Positions 1 through 8,700 of a stretch of 64,000 nucleotides of DNA are shown here, piece by piece (position 1 is the stretch's first letter; every line of letters begins with the position of its first letter). Source of the DNA: Massilia phosphatilytica (GTDB lineage Bacteria > Pseudomonadota > Gammaproteobacteria > Burkholderiales > Burkholderiaceae_D); assembly GCF_002968015.1 (NCBI RefSeq), contig NZ_PUIP01000001.1, positions 868,001-932,000 on the forward strand, given 5' to 3'. The notes below the pieces were generated by a model. The model had not been told where the DNA came from. It saw only the letters and a program-made list of their open reading frames with translations, and ran no database searches. Made by a program: the position numbers and the translations under genes.

Positions 1-134
1 AATTTGTTCCAGCTGTTCCAGCCCATTTGCGGGGTGCTGGCCAGCCCTTCAGCCTTTTGGGCCCAGCTATTGCCGCAGGCGGCGGCACCCAGCAAGGCGC
101 CTAACACGAGCTGCGCCGTGCGTTTGGTGTTCAT
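1..134 (-). CDS. GH27 alpha-galactosidase, N-terminal fragment
   Basis: Only the first 44 codons are in the window; the gene runs off the left edge. The reading from the ATG at 134 gives a typical Sec signal peptide (charged MNTKR start, hydrophobic core, AWA-like cleavage site near residue 25). It is followed by GLASTPQMGWNSWNK, which is the hallmark opening of family GH27 alpha-galactosidases (usually LALTPPMGWNSWN). The expected reaction is hydrolysis of terminal alpha-1,6-galactose from galactomannan or galacto-oligosaccharides in the periplasm or outside the cell. An AGGA Shine-Dalgarno lies about 8 bases before the ATG. It is divergent from the lipoprotein/TonB-receptor operon and fits the plant-polysaccharide locus. 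The family call rests on a short but very characteristic motif. Confidence 0.8.
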   Translation of the reverse strand, partial: MNTKRTAQLVLGALLGAAACGNSWAQKAEGLASTPQMGWNSWNK

Positions 135-300
135 CTCGAATCCTATCATTATGCATATTTCATAAGGTTGCGTTCGGGTGGGCGGCCGGCACGCTTGCCG
201 TGATGCCCGGCGGGCATCGGCCGCCCGGCGTGCCTGAAGCATAGGCGGTCCATCGTGGGCAACGATATCGCCGGCAGTCGAATTTCTAGCAATCCGCAGA

Positions 301-329
301 AATTGCAAGCGATCTTAGCCACAGTGCAA
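301..329. promoter_or_regulatory. candidate AraC-type operator, left copy
   Basis: TGCAA occurs at 304-308 and again at 325-329, exactly 21 bases (two helical turns) apart in the same orientation, which is the usual geometry of AraC-family half-sites. The first copy lies inside the inverted-repeat arm, in an ATTGCAAGCGAT context. It sits closer to the GH27 side. The assignment to an AraC protein is inference. Confidence 0.35.
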
Positions 330-452
330 ATTGGCCGCGGGAGCTGGATCGACAACCGGTCCGCGATTGGACCGTGGCATGGCAACCATGTTTTCCGGTC
401 CGTTTGCCCGACCTGACGCCGGCTGCCACGGCCGATTTTTACTATGGCTGAC

Positions 453-464
453 ATTGCTTGCAAT
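453..464. promoter_or_regulatory. candidate operator ATTGCTTGCAAT
   Basis: A perfect ATTGC-N2-GCAAT dyad. The same dyad (ATTGCAAGCAAT) recurs at 11781-11792 in front of the GH5/GH51 genes, linking the two divergent regions of the polysaccharide locus. A weak promoter-like pair (TTGCTT at 454, TACAAG at 475, spacing 15) overlaps it, so binding here could control rightward transcription. Confidence 0.4.
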
Positions 465-634
465 TTCTGCGGTTTACAAGAAATTCGATCGGCGCCGATA
501 TCGTTGGCCTTGGGATACGGCCTATGCTTCGCCCATGAGCCGGGTGCCGCAAGGTCTGCGCGCTGAAAATCGCATCAATCCTGGCCTCACCCGGTTTCGC
601 TCTCCTCCGTGGCGGGTTTCCGCGACGGTTTTTC

Positions 635-661
635 GGGGCAGCTTTGGCTGCCCCTTTTTTT
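635..661 (+). terminator. orphan intrinsic terminator
   Basis: An 8-bp perfect stem GGGGCAGC / GCTGCCCC with a TTTG loop is followed directly by seven T on the plus strand. No plus-strand gene ends just before it. It lies 228 bases ahead of the lipoprotein start, so it either ends a small RNA or acts as an attenuator in the leader of the lipoprotein/receptor operon. Confidence 0.75.
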
Positions 662-729
662 GGAGCCGCCCCGCACGGGTGCACGGGTGTCCTCGCGCAC
701 ATATTCGCGCGCTGTTTTTCAAGCATTTT

Positions 730-743
730 TGAAAACGATTTCA
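730..743. promoter_or_regulatory. LacI/CcpA-type operator-like palindrome
   Basis: TGAAAACGATTTCA is a near-perfect palindrome with a central CG, the general form of LacI-family operators. It lies 146 bases before the lipoprotein start. LacI-family repressors commonly control TonB-receptor sugar loci, but no LacI-type gene is present in this window, so the regulator would act from elsewhere. Confidence 0.45.
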
Positions 744-888
744 TAACCACGGCGAGGCAGTGCCAGTCCATCGATCCCTGACCAGGAGCATCGTCCATGC
801 CGCGAAGCGGGCAGGGACCCATCTTTTCTTGTCATCGGCACAGCCGGTGCCGAGCAATTTCAGCAAACACAAAAGAAAGGAACATCCA

Positions 889-2166
889 ATGAGGAGACAA
901 ACCATGAGATTCCAGCAGACGGCAGTCGGACTGGCCTGCGCCACGTTGCTGGCCGGCTGCGGCGGCGGCGGTGGCGGTTCGGCCGACGGCGCGATGGCGC
1001 AATCCATTTCGTTCCCGTTCCCGGGCGGACTGACGCTTGCCACTCCGCCCAACGTCGCGACCGTCCAGCTGACGGCGACGGCGAGCGGCGGCGGAGCAGT
1101 TACTTACACGTCGAATACGCCGGCGATCTGCACCGTCAACGGCGCTACGCTGTCGCTGATCAAGGCGGGCGAGTGCTCGGTGACCGCCAGCCAGGCGGGC
1201 GGCAACGGCTACGCCCCGGCTACGGCAAACCAGCTTTTCGGCATTCCCAAACAGTCGCAGACGGTGACCTTCCGCAATCCGGGGGCGCAGCCGCTGGATT
1301 CGACGCCGGTTCCGCTGGCCGCGACGTCCAGCGTTGCGGGCAAGACCGTTACGCTCACGTCCACCACGCCCACGGTGTGCACGGTCAGCGGCAGCACGAT
1401 GACCAAGGTCGGCAACGGACTGTGCAGCATCAAGGCGGAGGTAGTCGACGATTTCTATGTGCCCGGCACGGTCGTCCGGAGCATTCCGATCGGCACCGCC
1501 CAGGCGGATGCGCTGACGTTCCTGAGCGGCTACAAGAACACTAACCAGACCAACGAGTCGGGCAATATCGATACCTACGCCGGCAGCAGCGCGGACAATT
1601 GGTGGTGCTCCACGAGCTGGTGCGGTCGCACCGCGCCCGCCGACGGCAGCGGCTTCACCTGGTACTACAACATCCAGCCGGAGTCCGGCAATGGACTGGG
1701 TGCCTACATGGGCTTCAAGCTGCTTGCGGGCGGCCTGGCGCAGCTCGTCAAGAACGGCGACACGCCCGCCGGCGTACGGATCGACGCGCAGGAGGCGCTG
1801 AAGTTCAATCTCGCGCAGAACCCTGAATGGTTCGGCACCGGTAACAACGCGGTCGATATCAACCTGTACCTCGGCCACTTCGCTCTCAACGCGAAAGGCG
1901 AGGCCTGCAACGTGAAGCTGCACGCGGTGGTGAAACCGACCGCTGCAGCCGCCACGAGCTACAGCGTCGGTCTCAAGGACAAGTTCACGATTGCCGATTC
2001 GTGCGGCCTGACAGGACTCGACCTCTGGACCGAGTTGCAGGACTACCCGATCTCGCAGGTCGAATTCTCCGCGGTGAACGCGAACACCTCGATGGCGACC
2101 GCGGGCGCGGCCAAGCTGACCTACTCGACCCAACTGACGCTGACCGGCCCCATCACCTTCCAATAA
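889..2166 (+). CDS. lipoprotein with two Ig-like repeats, partner of a TonB-dependent receptor
   Basis: A 425-residue predicted lipoprotein. The signal peptide ends in a lipobox LLAGC followed by a glycine run typical of outer-membrane lipoproteins. Two Ig-like repeats of the kind TPxxCTVxG...AGxCSVTAxQAG occupy roughly residues 35-190. The C-terminal ~230 residues are rich in Trp, Tyr and Cys (a WWCSTSWC stretch) and resemble no family I can name; a glycan-binding role is plausible. I chose ATG 889 because AAAGGA precedes it; ATG 904 is also possible, with GAGGAG in front. It is 42 bases upstream of the TonB-dependent receptor, so the pair may work like SusD/SusC: surface binding followed by transport. 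The function of the C-terminal part is inference. Confidence 0.75.
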   Translation: MRRQTMRFQQTAVGLACATLLAGCGGGGGGSADGAMAQSISFPFPGGLTLATPPNVATVQLTATASGGGAVTYTSNTPAICTVNGATLSLIKAGECSVTASQAGGNGYAPATANQLFGIPKQSQTVTFRNPGAQPLDSTPVPLAATSSVAGKTVTLTSTTPTVCTVSGSTMTKVGNGLCSIKAEVVDDFYVPGTVVRSIPIGTAQADALTFLSGYKNTNQTNESGNIDTYAGSSADNWWCSTSWCGRTAPADGSGFTWYYNIQPESGNGLGAYMGFKLLAGGLAQLVKNGDTPAGVRIDAQEALKFNLAQNPEWFGTGNNAVDINLYLGHFALNAKGEACNVKLHAVVKPTAAAATSYSVGLKDKFTIADSCGLTGLDLWTELQDYPISQVEFSAVNANTSMATAGAAKLTYSTQLTLTGPITFQ

Positions 2167-2208
2167 GCGCGGACCGCAACCAAGGCATTCAATAATAGGA
2201 TAAAGATA

Positions 2209-5200
2209 ATGACAAGAATTGAGACGAAGATCGTGAGGAAACCGATCAAGATGACCGCGCTGGCGCTCGCGGTGGCGCAGGCGGCACTGGTCTGGGGCGG
2301 CGCGGCGCATGCGCAAACGGAGCCGGCCGGCGATCCGGCCACGCAGACGGTGGTCGTGAGCGGCCAGCGCGCCGCCATGCAGTCGGCGCAAAAGCTCAAG
2401 CAGAACGCCGAGGAAGTCATCGACGCCGTCGTCGCGGAAGAAGCCGGCAAACTGCCGGACAAGTCGATCACCGAGGTGCTGCAGCGCGTCGCGGGCGTGA
2501 CGATCGACCGCAACCGTTCGCGCGGCGACCCGGAGCACTTCTCGGTCGAAGGTTCGGGCATCTCGGTGCGTGGCCTGACCTGGGGTTCGTCCACGCTGAA
2601 CGGCCGCGAATCGTTCTCCGCCGGCTATCCGGGGCGTGAACTGAGCTGGGGCGACATCCCGCCGGAACTCATGTCCGCAGTGGTCGTGCACAAGAATCCG
2701 CCCGCCGAGCTTGTCGAAGGCGGCGTTAGCGGCCAGGTGGATCTGCGTACCGCGCTGCCGTTCGACTACAAGGACGGCAAGGTCGCCCTGTCGATGAACG
2801 GCAATTACAACGCCCTGGGCAGCAAGAAGTCGCCGGGCCTGTCGGCCCTCGTGTCGAAGCGCTGGAATACCGGCACCGGGCAATGGGGCGCGTTGATCGA
2901 CCTGTCTGCCAACCGCACCAATTCCCACAACGATACGGTTCAGGTGGATGCGTATTTCCCGCGTACCGACATCGTTGACGGCCAGACCGTCTGGATTCCG
3001 AAGTCCGCGTCTTTCCGCACCAACACGAGCCAGGTCGACCGTGCTGGCGTCTATGGCGCATTGCAGTGGAAGAACAACGGCATGGAATCGGCCCTGACGT
3101 ACTTCCACACCGGTTACAGGTCGGCCAACGTCGAGAACGCCACGTTCACGGCCGTCGAGTCGCCGTATCTCGTCAAGCCGCTCGATCCGGTGTTCAACCA
3201 GAACGGCATCTTGCAGAAAGGCCTCTACACTTACCCGATTGGCGGCGTAGGTGCAAACAGCTTCGCAGCCGGCGGCCTGGGTTACCAGTCCGACAGCGGC
3301 TTCGATACCAGCAAGTCGCAGACGCGCGAGATCGCCTGGAACTTCAAGTGGAAAGTTAACGACCGCTGGGCCATCCAGAGCGACTTGCAGTGGGTGCATG
3401 CGACGAACAGCGCCGAGGGCAATGTCATGACCCTGGGCACGTTCGTGCCGAACCTGGGCGTCGACTTGTCGGGCAATCTGCCGAAGGTGACGTTCGACGA
3501 CAACGACCGCGCCTTCCTGGCGAATCGCGACAACTACTACATGAGCTTCCTGATGCCGTCGATGACCAAGGCCAAGGGCGACCTGTATGCCTGGAAGACG
3601 GACGCGCGTTTCCACTTCGACGACGAGGTGCTGCGCGACCTGCGCTTTGGCGTGCGCCTCACCAAGCGTACGGCGGTCCGCTCCGACGCCTCCGGTGGCA
3701 TCGGTGGCTGGAAGAGCATTGCCGAGCCGTGGTCCGTCAACGCGACGAAGGTGCCGGGCACTCTGCCGCTGCCCGCGGACAAGGGTTGGCAAGCACGCCC
3801 CAACGTCAGTTACTTCAGCGATCCGCGCTACGGCAACCTCGTACAAACGTCCTCGTATACGTTCCCGACTTTCTTCAATGGCAAGATTCCCCAGGTGCCA
3901 ACGATGGTCGTTCCGGACCCGGCCTTCGTCCGGAACCTGGCCAATAATGCGAAACTCATGCCGGCCCTGCTGATGCAGTGCCAGGACGGCAACGCCTACT
4001 ACAACACCAACAACGATTGCTCGAACGCGGACGGCGGCTGGAAACCGCTGGCCTACAACGACGATCCGGCCCAGACCAGCCGCCAGCAGGAACGCACGGA
4101 AGCCGCCTACGGCCAACTGCGCTTCGGCTTCGACAACCTGCGCTTCCCCGTCGAGGGCAACCTCGGCGTGCGCGTGGTCCACACGCGCAGCGAGTCCCAC
4201 GGCTTCACGATCTTCAATCCGACGTATGGCTCGAACGCGTCGGACGTGATCCCGCGCTTCGCCACGATCAAGGATCCGGTGAATGCGTCGCAGCAGTACG
4301 TCGACGTGCTGCCCAGCCTGAACCTGAAGGCCGACCTGACGGACAAGCTGCAAACCCGTTTCGCCTTCGCCAAGTCGATGTACCGTCCGCCGTTCGACAA
4401 CCTGAACGAGTACATCACCCTGAACCAGAACATCACGTCGGGCACCGGCGACGAGGCTGGCACCATCAAGAGCATCAGCTACACGGGCAACGACCGGGGT
4501 AACGCCAAGCTGAAACCGGTCCGCTCAAACAATTTCGACTGGACGCTCGAATGGTATCCGGGCAACGGTTCGTCGCTGACCATGGCCCTGTTCCGCAAGA
4601 ACGTGCGCGACATCATCCTGAACACGGCATTCACCAGGAGCTACAAGAGCCTGGCGGGCAACGATCAGGCGTTCCTGATCACGGGGCCGGACAACGTCGC
4701 CAAGGGTTCGGTGACGGGCCTGGAACTGGCGGGCCAGACCTACTTCAACAACGTGCCAGGGCTGGATCGCATGCTGCCGGACTGGGCCAAGGGCTTCGGC
4801 ATCTCGGCGAACTACACGTACATCGACAGCAAGCAGGAGCTGTACCATCCGTTCACCCAGAAGTATTGCCCGGCGAAAGGATCATTCAACAACAGCTCGC
4901 TGAGCCTGTACGGTTGCGACACCAACGGTCTGCCGTTCACGTCGCTGCCGATCCAGTACCTGTCGAAGAACGCGTACAACATCATGTTCCTGTATGACCG
5001 TGGCCCGCTGTCTGCGCGCCTGGCCTATAGCTGGCGCAGCCGCTTCCTGCAGGGCGTGGGTGCGAACGGCACGGGCGGTGACGACGCCACGAGCGCCGAT
5101 CCGACCCGCGCCGCCGCGAACGGCGGCAAGGCACCGACGGACGTGGGCTACGGCCTGCCGACGTGGCAGGAAGCGACGGGCCAGCTGGACTTTGGCGTGG

Positions 5201-5358
5201 ACTACCGGTTCAACGAGCACATTTCCGGCAACTTCTCGGCGAGTAACCTGACGGACATGGTCGTGCGCCAGACGCAGCAGCAAGGCGTCGGCAACATGCC
5301 CCGCGCCTGGTTCGAGCCGGGCCGCAGCTTCCGCCTCAGCCTGCGTTACACGTACTAA
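2209..5358 (+). CDS. TonB-dependent receptor (Xanthomonas/Caulobacter type)
   Basis: A 1049-residue outer-membrane receptor. It has a signal peptide (residues 1-35, ending AHAQ), a TonB-box-like stretch TQTVVVSGQ, a plug domain (about 50-175) with the KLPDKSITEVLQRVAGVTI motif typical of the large Xanthomonas/Caulobacter subfamily, and a long beta-barrel ending in an aromatic residue (RLSLRYTY). These receptors import oligosaccharides using proton-motive force passed on by TonB. AGGATAAAG precedes the ATG. It follows the lipoprotein gene at a 42-base distance and is closed by an intrinsic terminator at 5409. The glycoside hydrolases nearby suggest arabinose-containing oligosaccharides as cargo; the ligand itself cannot be read from sequence. 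Confidence 0.93.
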   Translation: MTRIETKIVRKPIKMTALALAVAQAALVWGGAAHAQTEPAGDPATQTVVVSGQRAAMQSAQKLKQNAEEVIDAVVAEEAGKLPDKSITEVLQRVAGVTIDRNRSRGDPEHFSVEGSGISVRGLTWGSSTLNGRESFSAGYPGRELSWGDIPPELMSAVVVHKNPPAELVEGGVSGQVDLRTALPFDYKDGKVALSMNGNYNALGSKKSPGLSALVSKRWNTGTGQWGALIDLSANRTNSHNDTVQVDAYFPRTDIVDGQTVWIPKSASFRTNTSQVDRAGVYGALQWKNNGMESALTYFHTGYRSANVENATFTAVESPYLVKPLDPVFNQNGILQKGLYTYPIGGVGANSFAAGGLGYQSDSGFDTSKSQTREIAWNFKWKVNDRWAIQSDLQWVHATNSAEGNVMTLGTFVPNLGVDLSGNLPKVTFDDNDRAFLANRDNYYMSFLMPSMTKAKGDLYAWKTDARFHFDDEVLRDLRFGVRLTKRTAVRSDASGGIGGWKSIAEPWSVNATKVPGTLPLPADKGWQARPNVSYFSDPRYGNLVQTSSYTFPTFFNGKIPQVPTMVVPDPAFVRNLANNAKLMPALLMQCQDGNAYYNTNNDCSNADGGWKPLAYNDDPAQTSRQQERTEAAYGQLRFGFDNLRFPVEGNLGVRVVHTRSESHGFTIFNPTYGSNASDVIPRFATIKDPVNASQQYVDVLPSLNLKADLTDKLQTRFAFAKSMYRPPFDNLNEYITLNQNITSGTGDEAGTIKSISYTGNDRGNAKLKPVRSNNFDWTLEWYPGNGSSLTMALFRKNVRDIILNTAFTRSYKSLAGNDQAFLITGPDNVAKGSVTGLELAGQTYFNNVPGLDRMLPDWAKGFGISANYTYIDSKQELYHPFTQKYCPAKGSFNNSSLSLYGCDTNGLPFTSLPIQYLSKNAYNIMFLYDRGPLSARLAYSWRSRFLQGVGANGTGGDDATSADPTRAAANGGKAPTDVGYGLPTWQEATGQLDFGVDYRFNEHISGNFSASNLTDMVVRQTQQQGVGNMPRAWFEPGRSFRLSLRYTY

Positions 5359-5408
5359 AGGGAAAGGGCGGTCCCGCCTGCGGGGCCGACCCGGCCTCTG
5401 CATCAACA

Positions 5409-5436
5409 AGCCAGTCCGGTTCGGACTGGCTTTTTT
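5409..5436 (+). terminator. intrinsic terminator of the receptor operon
   Basis: A 9-bp GC-rich stem GCCAGTCCG / CGGACTGGC with a GTT loop is followed by six T. It lies 50 bases after the receptor stop codon and closes the lipoprotein-receptor transcript. Confidence 0.9.
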
Positions 5437-5489
5437 CGTGGCTGTGTTCGCGCTATTTATGCGAACTGAAATTCGCTGTGGTATCCGGA

Positions 5490-5595
5490 ACGTAAACAGC
5501 TGGCACAGCCGTTTCAAAAGCTGGCTCGTCAGGTTCCGTGGGGTGGCCAGCCGTTATCTGATCAATGACTCGGGTTGGCAGCGCGTGCCGGATGA
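5490..5595 (+). pseudogene. remnant of an IS1595-family transposase C-terminus
   Basis: The frame starting near 5492 reads VNSWHSRFKSWLVRFRGVAS followed by RYLINDSGWQRV. This matches the C-terminal signature of IS1595/IS1016-type transposases (VNSxHSRLKxWLxRFxGVATxYLxNYLGW). There is no start, no DDE catalytic region and no terminal repeats, so it is a short scar of a lost insertion sequence. The match is from remembered family consensus, not from an alignment. Confidence 0.6.
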
Positions 5596-5609
5596 TCGGC
5601 ACCTGACTC

Positions 5610-5705
5610 TGGAAGTATCTGTACCGCGCCGTCGACAAGGACGGCAAGACTGGTGCGCCGACAAAGATCGGGATGGATAAAAGCGGCGCCAACAAGGCCG
5701 CTTTC
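5610..5705 (+). pseudogene. remnant of an IS6-family transposase with internal deletion
   Basis: The frame from 5610 reads WKYLYRAVDKDGKT and then GAPTKIGMDKSGANKAAF. Both are landmark stretches of IS6/IS26-like transposases: YLYRAVD at the first catalytic Asp, and KIxxDKSGANxAA at the second. In a complete enzyme they are separated by roughly 25-30 residues, missing here. It lies 15 bases after the IS1595-type scar, so two unrelated elements have inserted and decayed at this spot. Confidence 0.65.
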
Positions 5706-5715
5706 TCGAAGCGCT

Positions 5716-5751
5716 GCGCGCCCCGCAGGCGTCTTCGACTGCGGGGCGCGC
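5716..5751. terminator. strong GC hairpin after the GH43 gene
   Basis: A 13-bp stem (GCGCGCCCCGCAG with its complement) closes a 10-base loop. It lies 28 bases after the minus-strand GH43 stop. There is no T-run on either side, so a factor-assisted terminator or mRNA 3' end stabiliser is more likely than a classic intrinsic terminator. Confidence 0.5.
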
Positions 5752-5779
5752 GTTCAGTGCAGCGTGAGGCGGGCGGCGG

Positions 5780-8700
5780 TCAGCGGGAGACGCCGCTTTG
5801 ACCGATCCGGTAGTAGTCGAAGTCGACGCGGCCGCCGGCGGTCTTCGTCGAATAATAGAAGAGCGCGTAGCGGTAACCCATGAAGTGCGGGAAGGTGTAG
5901 ACAAGGCGCGAGGCACGACCGATGGGGGTCCAGGATTTCCCGTCGAGGCTGTAGGAGAAGCGGGCGACTTCAGGCGCTCCTGGTATGCCGTAGGTCTTGC
6001 CAACACCCTCGTCGACGCCGAAGCGGGCTTCTTCAGGCGCAGACTGAAATTCGGTTTCGACCTTGAGGTGAACGGTTGTGCCGGAGAGGGGAATGGCGGC
6101 GATCTCCTCGGGCTGGTCGGAGTCGGCGCTCACCATGACGAGAGATCTGGCGCCGTCGCTCATCTTTACGCCAACAAAACCATACTTTTTCTGAAAAGCC
6201 GCCAGGCCGGCCCAGTCGCCGTCTTTCATGCCGCTCACGTCGATGCTGGTCGTAGCGAAACTGTCAGGGCCAAAGGTGCGCTGCGTGAGGGTATTCCTGG
6301 CCTCGGGCAGGCTGGAATCGACCCGGCTGGTGACCAGGCTCAGGTAGCCCGGGCGCCTGGTGAGCGACCAGTTGCGCGGCTCGGGATTGTGATTCCATTG
6401 CCAGGCGAGGGGCAGGGCGGGGGCGCCGGGCGAGCGGTCGAATTCGTCGGAGGCGACGATGCCGGACGCGCCCGAGGGGCCCTGTCCGCCGGCGGGGATG
6501 TCGAGCGTCATGGGCACCTCGCCGTCCTGGCCGAGCACGGGCCAGCCGTCCTTCCAGGTCACGGGCACGAGGTAGGGGACGCGGCCGACCGCGCCGTTGT
6601 CCTTGAAAAGATAGGCATACCATTTGCCTTCCGGGGTGTCGATGAGACCGCCCTGGGCGATACCGCGATCATCGAGCGCGATGCGGCCCTCGTAGGGGCC
6701 GTCGATTTTGTCGGCGCGGTGGACGATGACGGTGCGCGCCCAGCGGGTCTTGGGCGAGGCGATGTTGAAGAGATAGTAGCGGCCGTTGATCTTGGAAAGC
6801 TGCGAGCCCTCGGCTTTGAGCCCGCCCTGGTCGGCGCCGAAGAGGGCGTTGACGTTGTCGATGATGACCTTGTTCACACCGCCGGGCTTGAATCCGGAGA
6901 GATCGGGTTTCAGCTCGATGAGCGAGATGCGACCGCCCCCGCACACCATGTAAACACGACCGTCGTCGTCGAAAAACAGGCTGTGGTCACCCAGCGCGGG
7001 CTCGAAACTCGTCTCTTTCCACGGGCCGCGCCCGGGATCGCGCGTGGTGTAGATGTGGGTGCGTCCTCCGGCGGTGGCGGAGAACGTCGAGGCATAGAAC
7101 ATGCCGTCGTGGTAACGCAGGCTGCTGGCCCAGGAGCCCTCGCCGTAAGCGTTCTTGCCGTTCTCGAGGCGGAAGGCTTCGTTGTCGGCCAGGGTGTCAT
7201 AGGCGTAGGACGCCATGCTCCAGTTGACCAGGTCGGTCGACTTCATGATCGGGAGGCCCGGGCTCATGTGCATCGTCGTGCTGCTCATGTAGTAGGTGTT
7301 TCCGACACGGATGACTGCGATGTCCGGGACGTCGGCCCAGATCAGGGGATTATGGGCACGATCCGCCCGTGCCGCCTGTGCCGCCGGAGCGGGCAGGTCG
7401 CGGTGGGAAAACTGCCAGTAATCGAACTTGAACAGTTCTTCGCCGGCCGCACCGCGGAACACGAAGAAGACATCCTGGACGCCGGAGGCGCCGGAGACCC
7501 GGACAGACTGCGGCTTCCATTGGCCGCCGGTTCCCGTGACCGGCAGCGTGCCGATCAGCTGGCCGTCGAGCTTGCCCAAACGAATCTCGATCCTTGCCCC
7601 GGTAGCCTGCTTCGGCTTGGCCGTGCTGGAGAGGCTGGCCATGAAGGCGCGCGCGCCGCTTGCGCCGAAATCGACATTGCGCACCTGGATGTAGGCCCCG
7701 TCGTGGATGTCCCGCACATTCTGGCCGCCGGCGCTGCTGGGCTCGATTTTGACACCGGAAGACCACGCGATGGTCTCGGCTTCGACGCGCTTGTAGGGAT
7801 CGAGGGTCGCGACCGGTGCCGGCCCTTCCCTGGTCGGCTGCACCATCCGGACCGAGCCATCCGGGTTGAACTTCAACTCATCGACGGCCACGGAACGCTT
7901 GAAGCCGTCGCCTCCCGGAAGCTCGGCGTTGTGGTAGAAGAGGTAGGTCTTGCCCTTGAAATCGACCACGCCCGGGTGGTTGGTGAAGGCGCTTTGCGGG
8001 GTCATGACGACGCCGCCGTAGGTCCACGGGCCTTCGGGTGTGGGGCCGGTGGCGTAGGCGAGATGCTCAGGGATGGGTCCACCTGCAAAAAACAGGTAAT
8101 TGAGATTCTTGCGCTTATAGAGCCAGGGACCTTCTTCGTAGGATGTGCCGCGCAAAGCGGGCTTCGGAAGCGTCGTGCCTTGGGTGTCCGGAGGATTGCG
8201 CTCGCCCAGGGCCTTGACGGTCATCGGATGGCGAATGATGCCATTCTCCCCGACGCTCGTGTCGTAGGAAATCATGTCCTTGTTCAGCTTCACCGACCAC
8301 AGATTCGGATTGCCCCAGGCGAGATAGGCCTGCCCCTTGTCGTCGATGAAGACAGTCGGATCGATGCTGTCGTACAGGCCGCCGGCGTGGCCGGCGATCA
8401 ATGGTTTCTTGATGGGATCGGTGTAGGGACCGAGGGGATTGTCGGCTACCAGCACGCCAATGCCCCGGCCTTGCACCGGGGCATAGAGATACCATTTGCC
8501 ATCCCTCTCGATCACCTGGGGCGCCCAGGCGCCGTTGTCGAAACCGTCCCAGCCTGAGATCTCCTTGGCGGCCCAGGGGAAATCCCGGAGGGAGGCGATC
8601 GCGCCATGCTGCGTCCAGTTCACCATGTCCGTCGTCGTGGCGAGCACCCAGTCCTTCATGTTGAAGTTGTTTTTTTCGCCGACATCCTGATCGTGGCTGG

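Larger units (their letters stand above)
294..472. repeat. 17-base inverted repeat, two arms 145 bases apart
   Basis: The left arm at 294-310 (CCGCAGAAATTGCAAGC) is the exact reverse complement of the right arm at 456-472. Each arm contains a GCAATTTC half-element, also found twice upstream of the GH5 gene. The arms are too far apart for a simple RNA hairpin terminator; two copies of a protein-binding site in opposite orientation, one for each divergent promoter, is the simplest reading. Confidence 0.7.
135..888. other. long divergent intergenic region
   Basis: These 754 bases separate the divergent GH27 gene and the lipoprotein gene. The short open frames here (for example 149-463 minus and 331-732 plus) have no recognisable domain and one runs through a strong terminator, so I do not call a protein gene. 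It does hold a perfect 17-base inverted repeat, ATTGC-N2-GCAAT type elements, an orphan intrinsic terminator at 635-661 and a LacI-type operator at 730-743. This is dense regulatory content for the genes on either side. Confidence 0.6.

Noticed and set aside
331..732. Short plus-strand frame before the lipoprotein gene
   Set aside because: It runs through the intrinsic terminator at 635-661, has no Shine-Dalgarno and no recognisable domain.
832..4353. An 1173-codon minus-strand frame opposite the lipoprotein and receptor
   Set aside because: Low-complexity Arg/Val/Leu composition, no domains, and both opposite genes are unmistakable. Composition artefact.
5798..8557. A 919-codon plus-strand frame opposite the GH43 gene
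   Set aside because: Antisense to two well-marked GH43 domains and lacking any motif.
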